The notes beneath the pieces were generated by a model. That model did no database searches. It was not told the DNA's origin and saw only the letters and a program-made list of their open reading frames with translations. Shown in pieces: positions 31,206-32,563 of a DNA stretch of 32,563 bases. The stretch is taken from positions 1-32,563 of the forward strand of contig DYCR01000025.1 in assembly GCA_019418025.1 (NCBI GenBank), written 5' to 3'. The position numbers and the translations under genes are program-made. How positions within the stretch are numbered: position 1 is the first letter of the stretch; each line of letters begins with the position of its first letter. Source of the stretch: Clostridiales bacterium. Lineage in GTDB: Bacteria > Bacillota > Clostridia > Oscillospirales > Oscillospiraceae.

Positions 31206-32563
31206 TCAGGATTCTTTCGGAAGATTCTTCATGGTCAGTCCGATCCTGCCGCGCTTTTCGTCTACCTCCAGAACGGCAACCTTTACTACGTCGCCGACCT
31301 TCACCACCTCACTGGGGTGCTTGATCCGGCGGGGAGCGATCTGAGAGATATGGACCAGACCGTCCTGATGGACCCCGATATCCACAAAGGCACCGAAATC
31401 GATCACGTTTCGGACGGTGCCTGTCAGGACCATCCCGGGTTTCAGATCCTTCAGCTCCAGTACATCCTTGCGCAAAATGGGGGCCGGAAGCTCGTCTCGG
31501 GGATCGCGTCCGGGCTTTTGCAGCTCCTTTGCAATGTCCAGCAGAGTGGGCTCGCCCACGCTGCATTCCTGCGCCAGTGAAGAGATGCCCAGATGCTCCA
31601 TTTTCTCGTTCAGATCCTTCAATCCGCCGGGGATGTCCTTCTTGTCGTAGCCGCACAGGGTCAGCATGGTCTTTGCGGCGGTGTAGGATTCCGGATGGAC
31701 GCCGGTGTTGTCAAGGATCTCCTTGCTCTCCGGCACCCGCAGGAAGCCGGCGCACTGCTCGTAGGCCTTGGGGCCAAGCTTCGGCACCTTTTTGATTTGG
31801 GCCCGGGAGGTGAAGGGACCGTTTTCCTCCCGATAAGTGACGATATTCTTGGCAGTTGTGGCGGTCAGACCCGACACCTGACGCAGCAGGCTGGCACTGG
31901 CGGTGTTCAGATCCACGCCCACGGCATTTACGCAGTCCTCCACGACGGCGTCCAGAGCGGCAGACAGCTCCTTCTGGGGGCAGTCGTGCTGATACTGACC
32001 GACACCGATGGCCTGCGGATCGATCTTTACAAGCTCCGCCAGAGGGTCCTGAAGCCGGCGGGCGATGGATACGGCACTTCTCAGGTTGACGTCATACTCG
32101 GGGAATTCCTCGGCAGCCAGAGGGGAGGCTGAATACACGGATGCACCGGCCTCGTTGACGATGGCATAGCTTGCGTTTGGGAAGGAGCGCAGCATTTCCA
32201 CGGCCATGGCCTCGGTCTCACGGGATGCGGTGCCGTTTCCGATGGCGATGTGCTGAATCTTGTGGCGCTTCATCAAGGCCGACAGGGTCGCGATGGCCTC
32301 CTCCTTTTTCCGCTGAGAGAAGGTGGGGTAGACCACGGCGGTGTCGAGGACCTTGCCGGTGCCGTCCACCACGGCGACCTTGCAGCCGTTGCGGTATCCG
32401 GGGTCCAGACCCATGGTGACGAAGCCCTTGACCGGGGGCTGCATCAGCAGAGGCTTTAAGTTCAGGGCAAAGTTGCGGATGGCGCCGGCACCGGCACGCT
32501 CGGTCAGCTCCGCCCGAATCTCCCGACTGACACTGGGGTAGATCAGACGGTCATAGGCATCCT
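31206..32563 (-). CDS. tex: Tex family RNA-binding transcription accessory protein, 3' part (5' end outside window)
   Basis: The frame stays open to the window edge, so the N-terminal region is missing; the ATG at 32444 is internal to the conserved LLMQPPVKG. About 452 residues are visible. They hold the AYDRLIYPSVSREIRAEL helix, the YqgF/RNase H-like fold with LDPGYRNGCKVAVVD and IAIGNGTASRETE, the helix-hairpin-helix part (NTASASLLRQVSGLT, KVPKLGPKAYEQCAGFLR) and a C-terminal S1 RNA-binding domain (PGMVLTGTVRNVIDFGAFVD ... GLVHISQIA). Tex binds RNA and affects transcription in many bacteria. It has its own terminator. Confidence 0.95.
   Translation of the reverse strand, partial: DAYDRLIYPSVSREIRAELTERAGAGAIRNFALNLKPLLMQPPVKGFVTMGLDPGYRNGCKVAVVDGTGKVLDTAVVYPTFSQRKKEEAIATLSALMKRHKIQHIAIGNGTASRETEAMAVEMLRSFPNASYAIVNEAGASVYSASPLAAEEFPEYDVNLRSAVSIARRLQDPLAELVKIDPQAIGVGQYQHDCPQKELSAALDAVVEDCVNAVGVDLNTASASLLRQVSGLTATTAKNIVTYREENGPFTSRAQIKKVPKLGPKAYEQCAGFLRVPESKEILDNTGVHPESYTAAKTMLTLCGYDKKDIPGGLKDLNEKMEHLGISSLAQECSVGEPTLLDIAKELQKPGRDPRDELPAPILRKDVLELKDLKPGMVLTGTVRNVIDFGAFVDIGVHQDGLVHISQIAPRRIKHPSEVVKVGDVVKVAVLEVDEKRGRIGLTMKNLPKES

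Overview
The window reads as chromosomal DNA of a Gram-positive anaerobe of the class Clostridia, most likely an Oscillospiraceae-type gut organism of moderately high GC. The pointers are a group B-type [FeFe] hydrogenase, a divergent Spo0A-like regulator, a C_GCAxxG_C_C family protein, DUF3786 and DUF6472-type small proteins, DegV, a CBS-type pyrophosphatase, a sortase-type surface protein, and Gram-positive-style ribosome binding sites with 17-bp-spaced sigma-A promoters. I cannot name the genus from sequence alone. No phage, insertion sequence with a transposase, CRISPR array or plasmid gene was seen.

Layout. 1-5.7 kb: the end of a DUF3786 gene, degV, an orphan radical SAM/SPASM protein, a Spo0A-like regulator with its own tandem 0A-like boxes, an overlapping minus-strand pair (C_GCAxxG_C_C protein and a cysteine-peptidase-like protein), and an RsmF-type rRNA methyltransferase read from a promoter that shares its -35 box with that pair. 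5.7-11.5 kb: murA, then a four-gene envelope operon (zinc-ribbon membrane protein, TPM protein, zinc-ribbon/Tim44-like membrane protein, SPFH protein). Three of its genes parallel Bacillus subtilis ydjG-ydjH-ydjI, but no pspA is present. 11.5-15.4 kb: a ~200-bp structured repeat, tRNA-Gly(CCC), an orphan 56-aa gene, the hydrogenase, a second repeat copy, and an SGNH-hydrolase-like protein. 15.4-18.1 kb (minus): asparaginase and Mn-dependent pyrophosphatase in one operon. 18.1-19.5 kb: galE, divergent from asparaginase and followed by a third repeat copy. 19.5-24.5 kb: a tightly packed seven-gene operon (membrane XRE regulator, 5-formyl-THF cyclo-ligase, membrane protein, DUF1643, YfcE phosphodiesterase, DUF6472, lipoprotein with a degenerate zincin domain). 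24.9-29.6 kb: a SurA/PrsA-like membrane protein coupled to a 1301-aa cell-wall-anchored beta-helix protein. 29.7-32.6 kb (minus): a MATE transporter with a candidate operator at its start site, and the 3' part of tex.

The most unusual signal is non-coding. Three ~200-bp copies of one multi-hairpin element sit between gene ends and Rho-independent terminators. In two cases the terminator hairpin of that particular locus is present as a perfect 29- or 31-bp direct duplication on both sides of the element. Paired arms covary between copies, which suggests selection for structure. I do not recognise this family. The second most interesting unit is the PspA-less ydjGHI-like operon with an additional zinc-ribbon membrane protein.
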